From the NCBI GenBank assembly GCA_964649195.1, contig CAZYPK010000104.1, positions 1-18,524 of the forward strand: a DNA stretch of 18,524 nt. Reading direction: 5' to 3'. This stretch comes from JTS-RE9 sp964649195. Lineage in GTDB: Bacteria; Planctomycetota; Phycisphaerae; Phycisphaerales; Phycisphaeraceae. Below are positions 6,702 to 12,918 of the stretch, piece by piece. Position 1 is the first letter of the stretch, and each line of letters opens with the position of its first letter. The position numbers and the translations under genes were made by a program. The notes under the pieces were generated by a model. That model was not told the origin of the DNA and did no database searches. It saw only the letters and a list, made by a program, of their open reading frames with translations.

Positions 6702-7385
6702 ATGAACTGGCTTACGAATCTCATCGAGAAATTCGGCGGGAAGTCAAAGGATTCATCTGAACCCGATCCGCTTGAGGAAGTGAAAAAGATGGAAACAGCG
6801 GATGAAGCGAAACAAAGGAAACGGGAGCTGCGAAGCAGGGTGGCATCGATTGACGTTAGCGAAATGGATTTTGATGATGCGTTAGCTGTTTATGACTTCA
6901 TCACCGAGTTAATGCAGGAGGACAGGGGGCGAAATTACATAACGCAGAACGATTTGGTTTTGTCGTTTTACTGGATTGATAAGGCATTCAAAAAGTACAT
7001 CGCCTGCATTGCCTGGGACAAGTTTGGAGACGAAAAGATGATGGCCCAGTTGGGGGAGATAGCGGCTGGCTTTGATTCAATCTGGCTCACGATGCTTACG
7101 CTTTATGTTCCTGATGAATTCCTTGGCGATTGGTTGATTATGCCAGACGGCAAACGTTCTAAAAATCCAATGTACATCAAGCCATTCGAGCATGATGCCT
7201 CTTACGAGACGAATAAGGACTATCTTTCATTCTGTTTAAGGAAAGCTGAAAGCTGCCCTGAATTTGACTATAAAATTTTCACTCGAAGTCGAGCAATGGG
7301 ATTGCATTTGAAATATCAAGCGGAAGATGAGCTAAAGCAGGCTGAGGAAGCCGAAGCGAAACAAGCCGATAAAGGCAATGCTTAA
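6702..7385 (+). CDS. Uncharacterised 227-aa protein
   Basis: I do not recognise this gene. The protein is soluble-looking with no signal peptide or membrane segment. It has a highly charged N-terminus (EEVKKMETADEAKQRKRELR) and an acidic C-terminal tail likely to form a coiled coil (EDELKQAEEAEAKQ). The middle is rich in aromatic residues (SFYWIDKAFKKYIACIAWDKFG, SIWLTMLTLYVPDEFLGDWL). The codons are clearly more AT-rich than in the neighbouring genes, which suggests recent acquisition. A strong hairpin sits immediately upstream and the RAYT gene just before that. No obvious Shine-Dalgarno precedes ATG 6702; an overlapping ATG at 6694 reads M-I-P-stop in another frame. It could be a cargo gene carried with mobile DNA, but the function is unknown. 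Confidence 0.75.
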   Translation: MNWLTNLIEKFGGKSKDSSEPDPLEEVKKMETADEAKQRKRELRSRVASIDVSEMDFDDALAVYDFITELMQEDRGRNYITQNDLVLSFYWIDKAFKKYIACIAWDKFGDEKMMAQLGEIAAGFDSIWLTMLTLYVPDEFLGDWLIMPDGKRSKNPMYIKPFEHDASYETNKDYLSFCLRKAESCPEFDYKIFTRSRAMGLHLKYQAEDELKQAEEAEAKQADKGNA

Positions 7386-7764
7386 CCGAAAAGGTCAATG
7401 GGCGAGAAGGTCGCACCCTACAAGGCATTTTCGCCGGTTTTCACTTGGAATGGGGTGGAGAAAATTCCCCTCTCGGAGGACCGGGTCCAGCGGCGCATTT
7501 CATCGAAAGCGGAAAAAGAGGGAACCTTCAAAACGGAAATCAAAATAATGACAAGGGCGACTGAACAAGCAGCAACGATTACTGGTAGCGGGTGCTGGAC
7601 CCTCGGCGCAACAACCTGAGGCATAGCAAAGGACCACGACTGATCACAGCACCAAAATATCACTCGAAATCACGACGTATGCCACGGGCGAACAGATTGC
7701 GCATCCATTGGACTGCTTGAAAATATTCTTCGTTTCTACACGCTTGCCTCCAAAGGAGTCTCCC
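7386..7764. other. Gene-poor spacer before first AHSA1 copy
   Basis: I find no convincing gene in these 379 nt. A + strand 73-aa frame (7398-7619) and a - strand 81-aa frame with one hydrophobic stretch both lack family signatures and ribosome sites. Composition shifts from AT-richer (like the preceding orphan gene) to GC-rich near 7740, where the duplicated AHSA1 segment begins. Confidence 0.4.
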
Positions 7765-8220
7765 ATGGCCGACACCAACACCATTCATCTTCACCGTGTC
7801 TTCCGGGCTCCGCCGCAGCGGGTTTACAAGGCGTTTATTGAGCCGGAGGCGAAGGTCAAGTGGCTGCCGCCCAACGGGTTCACCGGGAAGGTGCATCACT
7901 GCGATCCGCGGGTGGGCGGGTCGTACAGGATGTCGTTCACCAATTTCACCACCGGCTCGAGCCACTCCTTCGGCGGCACGTATGTCGAGATGATCCCCGG
8001 CGAAAGGCTGCGATACACCGACCGCTTCGATGATCCGAACCTCCCCGGCGAGATGCAGGTGACGATCACCTTCAAGGAGGTTGCCGTCGGAACCGAGGTG
8101 CACATCACGCAGGAAGGCGTCCCGGCGGTGATCCCGCCCGAGGCGTGCTATCTGGGCTGGCAGGAGTCGCTCGTGCTGCTGGCGAAGCTGGTGGAGCCGG
8201 AGATTCCGGATCATGGATGA
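7740..8220 (+). repeat. Direct repeat, copy 1 (AHSA1 segment)
   Basis: From ACGCTTGCC through the end of the AHSA1 gene this segment is nearly identical to 12373-12852. The proteins differ at about six of 151 positions. The leaders differ by a one-base gap and a few substitutions. The two copies are in the same orientation and about 4.6 kb apart. Confidence 0.9.
7765..8220 (+). CDS. SRPBCC / AHSA1-like domain protein, copy 1
   Basis: This 151-aa protein belongs to the START/Bet v1-like SRPBCC superfamily, AHSA1 type. These are cytoplasmic helix-grip folds that bind hydrophobic ligands; the specific role here is unknown. Typical blocks are HRVFRAPPQRVYKAFIEPEA near the N-terminus, KWLPPNGFTGKV, DPRVGGSYRMSF, GTYVEMIPGERLRYTDRF, and the C-terminal helix CYLGWQESLVLLAKLVEPE. 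ATG 7765 is chosen over the upstream ATG 7708 because AAAGGAG lies 7 nt ahead and because the second copy starts at the same place. The second copy, about 96% identical in protein, is at 12397-12852. Such genes often sit near transcription regulators, but none is seen here. Confidence 0.9.
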   Translation: MADTNTIHLHRVFRAPPQRVYKAFIEPEAKVKWLPPNGFTGKVHHCDPRVGGSYRMSFTNFTTGSSHSFGGTYVEMIPGERLRYTDRFDDPNLPGEMQVTITFKEVAVGTEVHITQEGVPAVIPPEACYLGWQESLVLLAKLVEPEIPDHG

Positions 8221-8293
8221 GTCATGCGGGATGAATCACGCGGTGTTGATGCCCAATCCACTCCCGCGAACGGGTTTCTGATAAGTTGTTGCC

Positions 8294-8917
8294 ATGATCC
8301 ACCCGCTACTCCCCATCCTCTGCCTCTGCCTGCTCCCGCTCCCCACCCGCGCGGCCGATGACAAACTCGTCAAACCCCTCGCCACCTGGCTGACTCAGAT
8401 CCAAATCCTCGCCGGCAAGCACCGTAAGGGCGACACGCAAGCCAAGACCGACGCCGCCTTCGCCGACTTCAAAGCCGCCCTCGCCAGAGAGCATGATGGC
8501 CGAAAAATCCAGTTCACCGCCACGATCAAGGACGTGAAATGGAAAGACGGCATCGCCACCATCACCACCGACGCCGAGTACGGCAAACTTCCCGCCCCAA
8601 CCCCCGCCGCCCCGCTCTCACTCTACCGCAGTCATCCCTTTGAAGTCCTCATGCCTCACGCCGATGCTCTGGCGATCAAAGCCGGCACCACCCTCCGTTT
8701 CACCGGCTCCGTCACTTTCCGCCCAGGCCAATGGCTCTTCCTCACCACCGCCACGAAATCGCAGCCGCTCTACACGCTGAGGCACGAATACCTGAGCAAC
8801 GCCTACGCCGGCACGTTCACGAGCAGCGATGGGAGGTTTCAGATTAAGGGAAAAGAATACCTGTCGCGGTGGGGGAAGGAACCAGCGGCATCAGCCTCTA
8901 CAAAATTGCTACCCTGA
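8294..8917 (+). CDS. Exported protein of unknown function
   Basis: The protein is 207 aa with a clear signal peptide: a short hydrophobic stretch (HPLLPILCLCLLPLP) ending at a TRA-A-like cleavage site near residue 21. It contains no lipobox in the right place. The mature part has a helix-like N-terminal third rich in lysine and alanine, then beta-rich segments (IQFTATIKDVKWKDGIATIT, GTTLRFTGSVTFRPGQW). This suggests a small periplasmic beta-barrel or OB-like fold, but I recognise no family. It starts 73 nt after AHSA1 copy 1 and ends 6 nt before the PIN-toxin frame, so it may be co-transcribed with the toxin pair. There is no good Shine-Dalgarno at ATG 8294. Confidence 0.7.
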   Translation: MIHPLLPILCLCLLPLPTRAADDKLVKPLATWLTQIQILAGKHRKGDTQAKTDAAFADFKAALAREHDGRKIQFTATIKDVKWKDGIATITTDAEYGKLPAPTPAAPLSLYRSHPFEVLMPHADALAIKAGTTLRFTGSVTFRPGQWLFLTTATKSQPLYTLRHEYLSNAYAGTFTSSDGRFQIKGKEYLSRWGKEPAASASTKLLP

Positions 8918-8923
8918 TGCGCC

Positions 8924-9364
8924 ATGCCCGCTCCTGACCCCATGCGCGTGATCCTCGATACCAGCGTGCTCGTCGCCGCTGCCCGGTCGCGCTTGGGGGC
9001 CAGCTTCGCCCTGGTGAGCAGCATCCCGTCGCCGCTGTTCACGACTTGTCTGTCGGTCGCCCTCTATGCCGAGTGGCAGGAGGTCATGACCCGCCCGGAA
9101 AACCTGCCGCCCGGCCGCACCGCCGACGATGCCCTGGCCTTCCTTCGCTACCTCGCCGGCCAGTCGCACCTTCAGGAAGTTTTCTTCCACTGGCGGCCGA
9201 TGCTGCCCGACGCCAATGATGACATGGTGCTGGAACTCGCCTTCGCCGCCGGTGCCAGGCATATCATTACCCACAACGTCCGCGACTTCGAGCAGGCGGC
9301 CCCGCTGGGCGTCCGGGCCATCCTGCCCGGGGAGTTTCTGCAACTGACAAGGAACCCGACATGA
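8924..9364 (+). CDS. PIN-domain toxin (VapC-like RNase)
   Basis: This is a 146-aa PIN-family nuclease, the kind that acts as a metal-dependent RNase toxin. The acidic site is visible: D12 in VILDTSVLVAA, E50 in YAEWQEV, and D96-x-x-DD (96-100) in LPDANDDMVLELA, followed by HIITHNVRDFEQA (D121). This matches the toxin-component PIN family (COG1569/TIGR00305-like). Translation could start at ATG 8924 or, more typically for the family, at ATG 8942 (MRVILDTS). Its stop overlaps the start of the RHH antitoxin by 4 nt, so the two are translationally coupled with the toxin gene first. The gene lies in the segment bracketed by the AHSA1 direct repeats. Confidence 0.88.
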   Translation: MPAPDPMRVILDTSVLVAAARSRLGASFALVSSIPSPLFTTCLSVALYAEWQEVMTRPENLPPGRTADDALAFLRYLAGQSHLQEVFFHWRPMLPDANDDMVLELAFAAGARHIITHNVRDFEQAAPLGVRAILPGEFLQLTRNPT

Positions 9365-9597
9365 GCACCCTCACCATCCAACTGCCCGAATCGCTCAAGA
9401 AGCGAATCGAACAACTGGCCGCCCAGGAGGGCTACACCGTCAGCCAGTTCCTCGCCAGCGCCGCCGGTGAAAAGCTCGCGGTCCTCTCGACTATGGATTA
9501 CCTGCGCCAGGAAGCCGCCAACGGACGGCGGGAGGATTTCGAACACTACCTTGCGGTAGTGCCCGATATCGCCCCGGCCCCCGGCGATCAACTTTGA
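9361..9597 (+). CDS. Ribbon-helix-helix antitoxin
   Basis: This 78-aa protein has an N-terminal ribbon-helix-helix: the strand TLTIQLPESL (3-12), helix KKRIEQLAAQEG and helix TVSQFLASAAGEKL. The C-terminal tail (about residues 40-78, with YLRQEAANGRREDFEHYLAVVP) is the region that would wrap and block the PIN toxin active site. RHH antitoxins usually also bind the operon promoter as autorepressors. It begins inside the toxin stop codon (ATGA overlap at 9361-9364). Order is toxin then antitoxin, the reverse of common VapBC operons. Confidence 0.85.
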   Translation: MSTLTIQLPESLKKRIEQLAAQEGYTVSQFLASAAGEKLAVLSTMDYLRQEAANGRREDFEHYLAVVPDIAPAPGDQL

Positions 9598-9605
9598 TGC
9601 GCGGC

Positions 9606-9656
9606 ACACAAAGCCGCCGGCCTCATGCGGTGCAAAGGCGTCTTCGCTAAACATAA
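9606..9656 (+). pseudogene. Remnant of a RAYT transposase
   Basis: Read in the + direction this scrap encodes HKAAGLMRCKGVFAKH, which aligns with VKTAGLMTCQGGLFAKR of the intact RAYT (codons around 6484-6530). The nucleotide match is also clear (CCGCCGGCCTCATG is shared). Nothing else of the gene remains. It sits in the 76-nt gap between the convergent antitoxin and methyltransferase genes. Confidence 0.65.
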
Positions 9657-9673
9657 CCTTCTTATAACCACTA

Positions 9674-9907
9674 TCAACCCTTGGGCGGATGCGGGTCTTG
9701 TCCGTAGGTGTGCTCGGTCTGGATGGTTCCATCCTGCTTGTGGATCACAAGTTGGCCGAGGGGTTGGCTTTTCGCAACCTCTCGCCCTCGGTTCACCGCC
9801 TCAGCCTTGGTGTCGTGGGTGCTCGAAGCGCGAGACGCGCCTTGGCCCTTCACGTTCCATCCACCATCTTTTTTAGGGGTCACGTGGTAGGTCTTTCGGT
9901 TTGCCAT
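9674..9907 (-). CDS. Possible separately translated DUF2188 protein
   Basis: An in-frame ATG at 9907 (residue 286 of the methyltransferase frame) begins MANRKTYHV and would give a 77-aa DUF2188 protein, which is the usual size of this family. AAGGAG is placed 8 nt upstream, as good as the best ribosome sites in the window. The domain could thus be made both fused and free. The function of DUF2188 is not established. Confidence 0.45.
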   Translation of the reverse strand: MANRKTYHVTPKKDGGWNVKGQGASRASSTHDTKAEAVNRGREVAKSQPLGQLVIHKQDGTIQTEHTYGQDPHPPKG

Positions 9908-10762
9908 TTCGGAAGCTCCTTGTTTTATGGCGTCTTTGATCCAGAGAACTTCGGTTTTCCTTGCTTTTTGACGACCGCCTGCGGCGTGATTGGCGATATC
10001 GAATTCCACTCGTCGCCAATGGCCAAAAAGTTCCTCATATAAAGGAGACGGGTATCCGCTGAGCACGATTGTGCCGATGCACTTGTTCAGCACTTCCGCC
10101 AGTCCGCGATGGTCAGTCTCTGACATCTCCATGCCATAGACATCCCTACTATTGATGGCCCGTGTCTCATGCACGTATGGCGGGTCGCAGTAGATCAACG
10201 TTTCATAGCTGTCAAAACGTTGAATGGCTTGTATAGCAGGCTGATGAAGAATCTGAACTCGGCGCAGGCGATCGACGATCTTTGGTAACTGGTCAATGGC
10301 AGTCCACCATGCATTTACATCACCGGCCATGCCACCTCTGGCCCTTGACGTGGTGTAACTCCAATTCGTCCCTTTGCCGCCGAATGACTGCCGCCAACGC
10401 ACGAAGTCGCAAACTGCCATGTCTATATTGCTGGCATTGGCTGGGTACTCACTTGCGTCCCCGAACTCTTTCTGGCTGTATGGGATGAACTGCACACGAG
10501 AGACAAACGTATCTCCTTCGCTTTGCAACACACGGAACAACCGCGTAATCCGCAGATCCAGATCGTTGTACGCCTCGACCTCCACGGGAACCTTGTTCAA
10601 CAGCACGGATGCAGCACCGCCGAATGGCTCCAAATACACACGATGCGGCGGGAAGTGCGCAATGATCCTCTCAGCGAGGTAGTGCTTCCCGCCGTGCCAC
10701 TTCACCGGTGGCCGCAGCTTGCCTTTTCCGACATTGCGAGTTGTCGTCTTTTTCTTCTTCAT
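9674..10762 (-). CDS. D12-class DNA adenine methyltransferase fused to DUF2188
   Basis: The 362-aa protein has two parts. Residues about 15-280 are a Dam-like N6-adenine DNA methyltransferase (D12 class). KWHGGK (21-26) and YLEPFGGAASVLLNK (about 43-57) form the SAM site, and DPPY (193-196) is the catalytic motif. The target sequence cannot be read from the gene. Residues 286-362 (KTYHVTPKKDGGWNVKGQG...IQTEHTYGQDPHPPKG) match the small DUF2188 family, usually a stand-alone protein. The fused part begins with its own methionine, preceded by AAGGAG. The gene is the last of three overlapping genes (4 nt with the 375-aa gene) transcribed from about 12.24 kb. Partnered with a GIY-YIG-like protein, it probably provides the protective methylation of a modification-type cassette; that role is inferred. 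Confidence 0.88.
   Translation of the reverse strand: MKKKKTTTRNVGKGKLRPPVKWHGGKHYLAERIIAHFPPHRVYLEPFGGAASVLLNKVPVEVEAYNDLDLRITRLFRVLQSEGDTFVSRVQFIPYSQKEFGDASEYPANASNIDMAVCDFVRWRQSFGGKGTNWSYTTSRARGGMAGDVNAWWTAIDQLPKIVDRLRRVQILHQPAIQAIQRFDSYETLIYCDPPYVHETRAINSRDVYGMEMSETDHRGLAEVLNKCIGTIVLSGYPSPLYEELFGHWRRVEFDIANHAAGGRQKARKTEVLWIKDAIKQGASEMANRKTYHVTPKKDGGWNVKGQGASRASSTHDTKAEAVNRGREVAKSQPLGQLVIHKQDGTIQTEHTYGQDPHPPKG
9916..9921 (-). promoter_or_regulatory. Internal Shine-Dalgarno in methyltransferase gene
   Basis: AAGGAG on the - strand lies 8 nt before the in-frame ATG at 9907. It falls in the linker between the methyltransferase and DUF2188, the place where an independent start would make sense. 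Confidence 0.45.
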
Positions 10763-11886
10763 GCGGCTCGCTGGAAGTTCAATAGCGGGTGCAGTTGCTT
10801 AACCAACAGAATTTCTGCTGTCTGTCGAGAGGATCGAGCCACTCCCGGCATTTGGGCGAGTGAAAGGTCCAACGGTCCCTGATCCCATAGCCATTCGGGC
10901 AGGCCGAGTGACGCGCTCACATCCATGTGTCGTTCGATGCGATGGCGTAGGTTATCCGTCTGACTCAAGAACACCGGTTTGCCAAAGCTTGAGAAGAGGT
11001 ACAACCCGCTCGCCTTCGACAGTGAGGATGCTTTCAGGTCCGGCAACCTGCAAATTGTCTGAAGGTCTGGCAGATTCAGTTGCGCGACCTTCTCTTGCTG
11101 TAAACGACCGGCCTTCCGCAGACTGAGGGCCAACCAGCGGTACTCGAGTGGTGAGTAGCCCGGAGCCAACTTCGTAGCATACTGGTCGAACTCAGTCGCT
11201 AAGTCCGGGTCACAGATGATCCGGTCAAGCGAGACACCTTTCATGCGACGCAGGTGCTGCACAGCCAGTTCGGACGCGTACTCGAAGTCATCTGGATTCT
11301 TGACGGTGTACCGTTTGGTCTTCGGGACATCCGTCATCAGGCCGCTTTTTCTGGCATTCATCAGCGCCCAGTTGAGGTCGTAGTCGGTCCCCGCAAGACC
11401 GAGTTCTCGGCAACGCCGCAGATACTTCCGGTCCATGTCCGGGTCCGCAACTACGCGGTCGGCTGAGAAGCCATTGCGCACCTCGCAGAATGCTTGGATC
11501 AACGATGCGTTCTTACTGCCAGCCATAGTCGACAGGCTAGCCGCGAGTTTTGCCAGCACAAGCTGGTTCAGGCTCGTTCCTTCTTCGACCGCTTCGAGCT
11601 CTAGAGCGGCGTGCATCGTCTTGGGCAAACGCACGACAAAACGACCGCTCTTCTTCGGTTCCGCACCGGCTGTCACGCCGGTCTGTTTCATCTTCTGCTC
11701 GACCAGTTCGTGCAACTTCCTGTAGGCGTCGGATTTGCGGAAATCCGCACGGTCGGACGGACTATTGATCTGCTTAGCCACCAAGCCATCGAGCGGGTCG
11801 AAGAGGGCGTTTGAAAGGTCGGCCCATGTCTTCGACTTCTCGGCCAAGCGGCGCGCCTCGGCAAGAATGTCGTTAACTGTGCTCAT
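10759..11886 (-). CDS. HicB-like RHH plus GIY-YIG-like protein
   Basis: This 375-aa protein has a mosaic build. Residues 1-75 are a helical N-terminus. GRFVVRLPKTMHAALELEA and the following helix to about 119 form a HicB-type ribbon-helix-helix DNA-binding domain. Residues 139-182 and 217-260 are two copies of a repeat (x-DR-V/I-V/I-x-DPD ... RKxG). Residues 292-373 resemble a GIY-YIG nuclease: GLY (294-296), FLS-QT (306-310) in place of YIG, then N312-L313-R314 and R316, E358 in AEILLV and N370 in HPLLN. The catalytic arginine, glutamate and asparagine positions look kept, while the second tyrosine is changed to phenylalanine. It overlaps both neighbours by 4 nt. It could be a nuclease paired with the methyltransferase, a repressor, or both. 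The catalytic role is inferred. Confidence 0.75.
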   Translation of the reverse strand: MSTVNDILAEARRLAEKSKTWADLSNALFDPLDGLVAKQINSPSDRADFRKSDAYRKLHELVEQKMKQTGVTAGAEPKKSGRFVVRLPKTMHAALELEAVEEGTSLNQLVLAKLAASLSTMAGSKNASLIQAFCEVRNGFSADRVVADPDMDRKYLRRCRELGLAGTDYDLNWALMNARKSGLMTDVPKTKRYTVKNPDDFEYASELAVQHLRRMKGVSLDRIICDPDLATEFDQYATKLAPGYSPLEYRWLALSLRKAGRLQQEKVAQLNLPDLQTICRLPDLKASSLSKASGLYLFSSFGKPVFLSQTDNLRHRIERHMDVSASLGLPEWLWDQGPLDLSLAQMPGVARSSRQTAEILLVKQLHPLLNFQRAA

Positions 11887-12230
11887 AAGGCCTCTCCAGC
11901 TTCGAGTAGCGGACGAACAAATTCGACCTCTGCTTCGGTTATCTCGAAATACAAACTTTCCTGTTTCAGCACCCTGGCGAATCCGGCAGCAAGCTTCCTC
12001 AGCTCACCAACACGGTCTGGATCGACGGCAACCCACACTTTCAGAGATTTGTCATTTACCATAGATCCGTCGGCCATCTTGTAAACGCCGTCGCACAATC
12101 CATCGACTGTGTGCCCGTCGAACTCTTCATCGATGTTCCTGAGAATGCTGGCCATCACTTTGGGCGGCACCTCGGTCTCATCGTTGTAGGTCGTTGGCAG
12201 CAGGAGTATGCATTTCCTGAGTTTCATCAC
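11883..12230 (-). CDS. Conserved-looking 115-aa protein, first gene of methyltransferase operon
   Basis: The function is unknown. The protein is small, soluble and probably alpha/beta. It opens with a strand and loop (KCILLLPTTYNDETEVPP), continues IDEEFDGHTVDGLCDGVYKMADG, then a second strand LKVWVAVDPD, a helix RVGELRKLAAGFARVLKQES and a final strand YFEITEAEVEFVRP. I recall similar small proteins (LPTxYNDG ... FGGxT ... E-Q-E-S-x-Y-F-E) as uncharacterised ORFs in many bacteria, but give no name. GTG 12230 or ATG 12227 could be the start. AGGTGA lies 6 or 9 nt upstream, inside the palindrome at 12231-12240. Its stop overlaps the next gene by 4 nt, so the three genes are one operon. Confidence 0.75.
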   Translation of the reverse strand: MMKLRKCILLLPTTYNDETEVPPKVMASILRNIDEEFDGHTVDGLCDGVYKMADGSMVNDKSLKVWVAVDPDRVGELRKLAAGFARVLKQESLYFEITEAEVEFVRPLLEAGEAL

Positions 12231-12240
12231 GTGATATCAC
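12226..12240. promoter_or_regulatory. Overlapping palindromes, candidate operator
   Basis: On the - strand the bases read GTGAT-ATCAC-GTGAT. GTGATATCAC (12231-12240) and ATCACGTGAT (12226-12235) are each perfect 10-bp palindromes sharing five bases. They cover the predicted transcription start, ribosome site and start codon of the operon, the right place for a repressor such as the RHH protein encoded by the second gene. Confidence 0.55.
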
Positions 12241-12247
12241 CTGTAGT

Positions 12248-12275
12248 ATTATAGGATGCAACCTTCGTGAGTCAA
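12248..12275 (-). promoter_or_regulatory. Sigma70-type promoter of the methyltransferase operon
   Basis: TTGACT (12275 to 12270) and a perfect TATAAT (12253 to 12248) are separated by 16 nt on the - strand. Transcription would begin near 12241, leaving a leader of only about 10-14 nt before the first start codon. This is one of the two best promoters in the window. Confidence 0.75.
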
Positions 12276-12372
12276 ATGGAGCTAGATGTCAGCCATAAAA
12301 TTGCGATAGACATTCTACCAGCAGCATCAATCGGGCCAGACCCCCATCTTGTAAACCCGCCCTGTTCCCTAT

Positions 12373-12852
12373 ACGCTTGCCCCAAAGGAGTCCCCCATGG
12401 CTGACACCAACACCATCCGTCTTCACCGTGTCTTCCGGGCTCCGCCGGAGCGGGTTTACAAGGCGTTTATTGAGCCGGAGGCGAAGGTCAAGTGGCTGCC
12501 GCCCAACGGGTTCACCGGGAAGGTGCATCACTGCGATCCGCGGGTGGGCGGGTCGTACAGGATGTCGTTCACCAATTTCACCACCGGCTCGAGCCACTCC
12601 TTCGGCGGCACGTATGTCGAGATGATCCCCGGCGAAAGGCTGCGATACACCGACCGCTTCGATGATCCGAACCTCCCCGGCGAGATGCAGGTGACGATCA
12701 CCTTCAAGAAGGTTGCCGTCGGAACCGAAGTGCACATCACGCAGGAAGGCGTCCCGGCCGTGATCCCGCCTGAGGCGTGCTACCTGGGTTGGCAGGAGTC
12801 GCTCGCGCTGCTGGCGAAGCTGGTGGAGCCGGAGATTTCGGATCAGGGGTGA
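12373..12852 (+). repeat. Direct repeat, copy 2 (AHSA1 segment)
   Basis: This is the partner of 7740-8220. Similarity starts abruptly at ACGCTTGCC and fades just past the stop codon, after a shared GAATCACGC. The leader keeps the same CAAAGGAGT ribosome site. Confidence 0.9.
12397..12852 (+). CDS. SRPBCC / AHSA1-like domain protein, copy 2
   Basis: This 151-aa protein matches copy 1 (7765-8220) with only about six substitutions (H8R, Q18E, one E-to-K in TFKxVAVG, V-to-A in QESxALL, and two near the end). It has the same helix-grip blocks: GSYRMSF, GTYVEMIPGERLRYTDRF and CYLGWQESLALL. AAAGGAG 7 nt before ATG 12397 supports the start. Both copies look intact, so the duplication is recent or kept similar by gene conversion. 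The gene faces the metallopeptidase gene convergently, with a double REP between them. Confidence 0.9.
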   Translation: MADTNTIRLHRVFRAPPERVYKAFIEPEAKVKWLPPNGFTGKVHHCDPRVGGSYRMSFTNFTTGSSHSFGGTYVEMIPGERLRYTDRFDDPNLPGEMQVTITFKKVAVGTEVHITQEGVPAVIPPEACYLGWQESLALLAKLVEPEISDQG

Positions 12853-12868
12853 ATCACGCTGCGGACTT

Positions 12869-12897
12869 AAAGCCCATGCAATTCTGTGCAGGGGGTT
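12869..12897 (+). repeat. Degenerate REP palindrome
   Basis: AAAGCCCATGCA...TGTGCAGGGGGTT is a decayed forward copy of the REP family; the stem has mismatches. It pairs with the reverse copy at 12919 to form an inverted doublet. Confidence 0.6.
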
Positions 12898-12902
12898 CTT
12901 TG

Positions 12903-12917
12903 TTTCATTGAAACAGG
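12903..12917. repeat. Small palindrome between the two REPs
   Basis: The bases between the REPs contain TTTCATTGAAA, part of a short near-perfect palindrome (TGTTTCA-T-TGAAACA, about 12901-12915). The REP-palindrome-REP arrangement resembles a BIME-type mosaic. Confidence 0.4.
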
Positions 12918-12918
12918 G

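Noticed and set aside
7398..7663. Small frames on both strands between the orphan gene and AHSA1
   Set aside because: No ribosome sites, no recognisable domains, and mixed composition.
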